Origin: SG-bin7 sp964498095
Lineage (GTDB): Bacteria > Bdellovibrionota > Bdellovibrionia > Bdellovibrionales > SG-bin7
Reading direction: 5' to 3'
Length of the DNA: 64,000 nucleotides
Assembly (NCBI GenBank): GCA_964498095.1
Contig: CAZCFY010000003.1
Span: forward strand, 158,822-222,821
Positions 62,501-64,000 of the stretch are shown here, in pieces (the stretch's first letter is position 1; each line of letters opens with the position of its first letter). Below the pieces are notes generated by a model. That model ran no database searches and was not told the origin of the DNA. It saw nothing but the letters and a program-made list of their open reading frames with translations. The position numbers were made by a program, and so were the translations under genes.

Positions 62501-64000
62501 GCCCCAAAAACTTATCAAGCCGCTGAAATTCTGACTTCTCCTTATTCACATAATCAAGCATCGATTCTATATTTGCATCGAGGATCGCTGTATCAATGAC
62601 TCCGGAAATCAGCGTGGACTCGATCGGCGCTAAAAAAAGCTCCACATTTTGCTTGCCGTCACCACTCTCCATAGCTTCATGAAAAGCTTTTCGCAGGGAC
62701 AGTTCGCGAATAAACCCCACGCGCTGTTCAATTTTTCTAATCTTTTCAATACTACGTTGGGGGCCATTCATTAGAGCGTGGAGGGTATTTAGAGTATCAA
62801 GAAATGGCTTGGTGCGGCCAATTTTGTTTTTGATTTCTGAGCGATTAATCATATCAATCATCGAAATAATCTCGTCGTTTGATAATTTTTCAAGGCGAGC
62901 TTTTGTGATCCAGGCCTGTAACGTGTCAAGATAGTGCTGATTGCGATTTGGTCTTAAGTATTCATAGTTTAAACCGGCAACTTCGACCTTTGGGTAGTAG
63001 GTACCAGGTCCATTATATACACGGTCCTCATTTATTGTAAGCAACGCATCCATTAAATCTTTAGAAGTAGTGCTTTCACTTTTTAGAAACTGATTATATT
63101 TTTCAACAGCCACTTGTTTTTCGTTTTGAAACTGCTCCTCCTCTAACTGGCGCTTTGCCCGCTTTTCCCATTTCTTCTCTAGATTCTCGGCAACTCCGTT
63201 GGCGACTTTTTCCAAGCCCTGGAAGGTAGCCCGGATACCCTTGGCTGGCCCCACGATGAAAATCGTAACTACCCCTTCGGCAGTATAAATCACCGTTTTT
63301 TGCCCAAAGTTCCACACGACGGGGGTTGCGGCTTTTGTAAAACCGTAAGTCTCCTTTGTCACTTCCGCAAGATAGCCAGGTGTCCGTTTGGCAACCTCAC
63401 CCAACTTTTTCCATGTCGCGGCAACTCTACGGCCACCAGCATCCGCTAACGCCAGCGACATTCGCTGGCCTTTCTCCGCAATTTCCGCCAGTTTCACTTT
63501 TGAATAGGCCGCGCCTTTTTTTGATCCTTCAACAGAAGCATTAAAGGCTAATTTACTTAAGTAAGCACCAACTTGCACACCATTCACGATTCCGCCGCCG
63601 ACAGCTTTACCACCACGGTAAACTGCGTGGGCACCGCGACCGAGTCGACTCCCGACAGCTTTTCCGCCGCGGCCAATCGCCGCGCCCGTGTCGTACAATG
63701 CGCCGGGAGTTGCCGCAGCTGTATCACCAAGTGACTTACCCCAGTTCCTTAATTTAGCTGACGCCAATATCATCGCCGCGCTCAAGTTTTGCCCCAGGCG
63801 GAAAGCCCGCGTTGGCTCTTCGCTTCCGAGGATAACTATGGTTTCCTTAAAAACTATTTTTTCGTTTCCTTGAGATTTGTCATTTGTTCGAGATTTTTCG
63901 TTTCCCTCTGTCGAGCGCGGACCCGCCGCCTCATGCGCACCTTCTTCCGCTAGGAAAGTCTCCACGCGCTTTTGTTCCTCCGGTTCAGAAATATCTTTTT
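59526..64000 (-). CDS. Very large protein with C-terminal ABC1/UbiB-type kinase domain (5' probably truncated)
   Basis: The frame stays open to the window end; a GTG at 63965 is an in-frame start candidate, which would give 1479 residues. From that GTG, residues about 40-230 have Gly/Ala-rich and hydrophobic helices, then a long charged helical region to about 980. The ABC1/ADCK kinase-like part has K-V-G-Q near 998, D-R-H-G-G-N near 1213 and D-F-G near 1243, all hallmark motifs. No other domain recognised. Such a long N-terminal fusion is not typical of UbiB. Function unknown; may act on membranes. Confidence 0.65.
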   Translation of the reverse strand, partial: KDISEPEEQKRVETFLAEEGAHEAAGPRSTEGNEKSRTNDKSQGNEKIVFKETIVILGSEEPTRAFRLGQNLSAAMILASAKLRNWGKSLGDTAAATPGALYDTGAAIGRGGKAVGSRLGRGAHAVYRGGKAVGGGIVNGVQVGAYLSKLAFNASVEGSKKGAAYSKVKLAEIAEKGQRMSLALADAGGRRVAATWKKLGEVAKRTPGYLAEVTKETYGFTKAATPVVWNFGQKTVIYTAEGVVTIFIVGPAKGIRATFQGLEKVANGVAENLEKKWEKRAKRQLEEEQFQNEKQVAVEKYNQFLKSESTTSKDLMDALLTINEDRVYNGPGTYYPKVEVAGLNYEYLRPNRNQHYLDTLQAWITKARLEKLSNDEIISMIDMINRSEIKNKIGRTKPFLDTLNTLHALMNGPQRSIEKIRKIEQRVGFIRELSLRKAFHEAMESGDGKQNVELFLAPIESTLISGVIDTAILDANIESMLDYVNKEKSEFQRLDKFLGRLMGTISKDNEHTGFFKRMEIRQRFLDKAARFTPLEKIRWQQKYFATEFQKSSLGKGFAVDLKSGVDEAIQSWFKQANTVSDLVRIIDSDAEREGFSAAKLSDKFFELIINRPDLFVSHGDIMTYLEKDYFWPDAFADVEYSPLEKPLAQLLKEKRETFKNNPAWKYDPIVSERIHSFLLKRLQDLGQMPADFDGIFKIWQKLTERGVSTTTDELIAHLLKIGKPAQVSQLQIYAVDQGRVFDQAVQDEFALRSLKQSDAYKNLMAVAENIGTDRVELVRAVITEAQRFMKDMGITYINFLEEVAMAIHANQEEGRLLHEARIQRLADAAHSAKRNGEQAFDSRMKSFNDILKHVKKWSKKDQYDFLLYLRGEVDATPFIKGQFPKFGPERIRRMYQSLPLTAAMEVMTLYVRNTLLASKDLGGEEKNSIFRGRGKKLIKHLTENPKNPVAQEYAHELLEALLVGIEKSGNKPFQEQVLASLLAMKSKEDESIGQTMKIILEQFGAIGVKVGQFLVATNKLPSEINDILRETQDNARPPTLHQMYEDVQRIKGEGALGFIILKNIGSGSIKYGFHARDIKTQQELVMQVFRGDVKNNSELFINVLDGAIEHLINKRGGMKWAFLQVIVDGAVNAVRQEIEFEKESGKTGYAKKELYDRFSDSEFEVKVPQQMQGKTTPQLLSSVFAKGTHFKNLDVIDKNRVAFKILEMESEILWVDKDVIYYDPDRHGGNYLVHVRSDQEVAQGYKKYRISPIDFGQLTSITREQRNNVVELFALSNMLANGGYEEWVVGKIADLFKIPAEKRGKLAANIGAIFPRFPEKNIPGTYEVPAYFNLIAAINRSIAVKDEKTQVVTGKLDFAYADFVRAMIQLNQYEKADGVKLPPGTRSPRSILERRVKERMAEHYRVMEYSKRKEFLAKAKNSYEKFKSNITRKAPNLIILRPTLEQIDEFTMADKAGLVETMQTVIEEVTKKRDGDPLASHLLRCRGLMQ

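Overview
The window reads as a chromosomal scaffold from a Gram-negative, Bdellovibrionota-like (Oligoflexia/Bdellovibrionia-type) bacterium. The assignment rests on gene content and architecture: phage-fibre-like exported repeats, many lipoproteins and outer-membrane barrels, a Gld-like ABC/DUF4340 operon, HNH paralogues and frequent GTG/TTG starts with 1-4 bp gene overlaps. No rRNA or tRNA is present to confirm it. Two runs of exactly 100 N (39397-39496, 55755-55854) sit inside or beside tandem repeats and look like scaffold joins.

Layout. 1-4.4 kb: end of a phospholipase-D-like protein, an exported endonuclease/exonuclease/phosphatase protein and a TolC-like protein. 4.5-7.5 kb: the glycolytic operon gap-pgk-tpiA (minus strand). 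7.5-10 kb: an exported barrel-like protein and a REP-type tyrosine transposase bracketed by tandem repeats. 10-14.9 kb: tmk-holB-tatD (minus) divergent from secG and a FecR/AgmX-like protein, then a HAD-type protein. 15-17.5 kb: a compact GNAT plus haem-oxygenase-like diiron enzyme pair facing an XRE regulator and a possible sensor. 17.7-20.5 kb: a spore-photoproduct-lyase-like radical SAM protein with a partner gene. 20.5-27.8 kb: a seven-gene tightly coupled operon (ABC ATPase, permease, GldG-like, DUF4340, GHMP kinase, DUF429, class I glutamine amidotransferase). 27.9-36.9 kb: RqcH-like protein, two large lipoproteins, Sel1-type repeats, a polysaccharide-monooxygenase-like protein, SpoIID, a reduced uracil-DNA-glycosylase-like protein and an OPA-type transporter. 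37-39.3 kb: lipoprotein plus fibre protein. 39.3-46.6 kb: HNH protein with a duplicated palindrome, exported proteins, an L,D-transpeptidase, an LplT-PlsC fusion and an M16 peptidase. 46.7-54.4 kb: a 2558-residue modular gingipain-like (C25) protein. 54.6-59.4 kb: second HNH paralogue, a lipoprotein with ten Cys repeats and an Arg-Pro tail, and a 2-oxoglutarate oxygenase fused to a TonB-like domain. 59.5-64 kb: a very large protein ending in an ABC1/UbiB kinase domain.

Most of the accessory content concerns the envelope and cell surface: export signals, lipoboxes, fibres, peptidases and peptidoglycan enzymes. Two otherwise unrelated exported proteins end in the same kind of tail (Ser-Cys-Gly-x-Ile, hydrophobic stretch, Arg cluster), which suggests a dedicated C-terminal sorting route. 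The best candidates for something undescribed are the HNH gene carrying a 22-bp palindrome both at its promoter and inside its own coding sequence, the shared C-terminal tail, and the GNAT/diiron-oxygenase/XRE cluster. All identifications are by eye from motifs; no searches were run.
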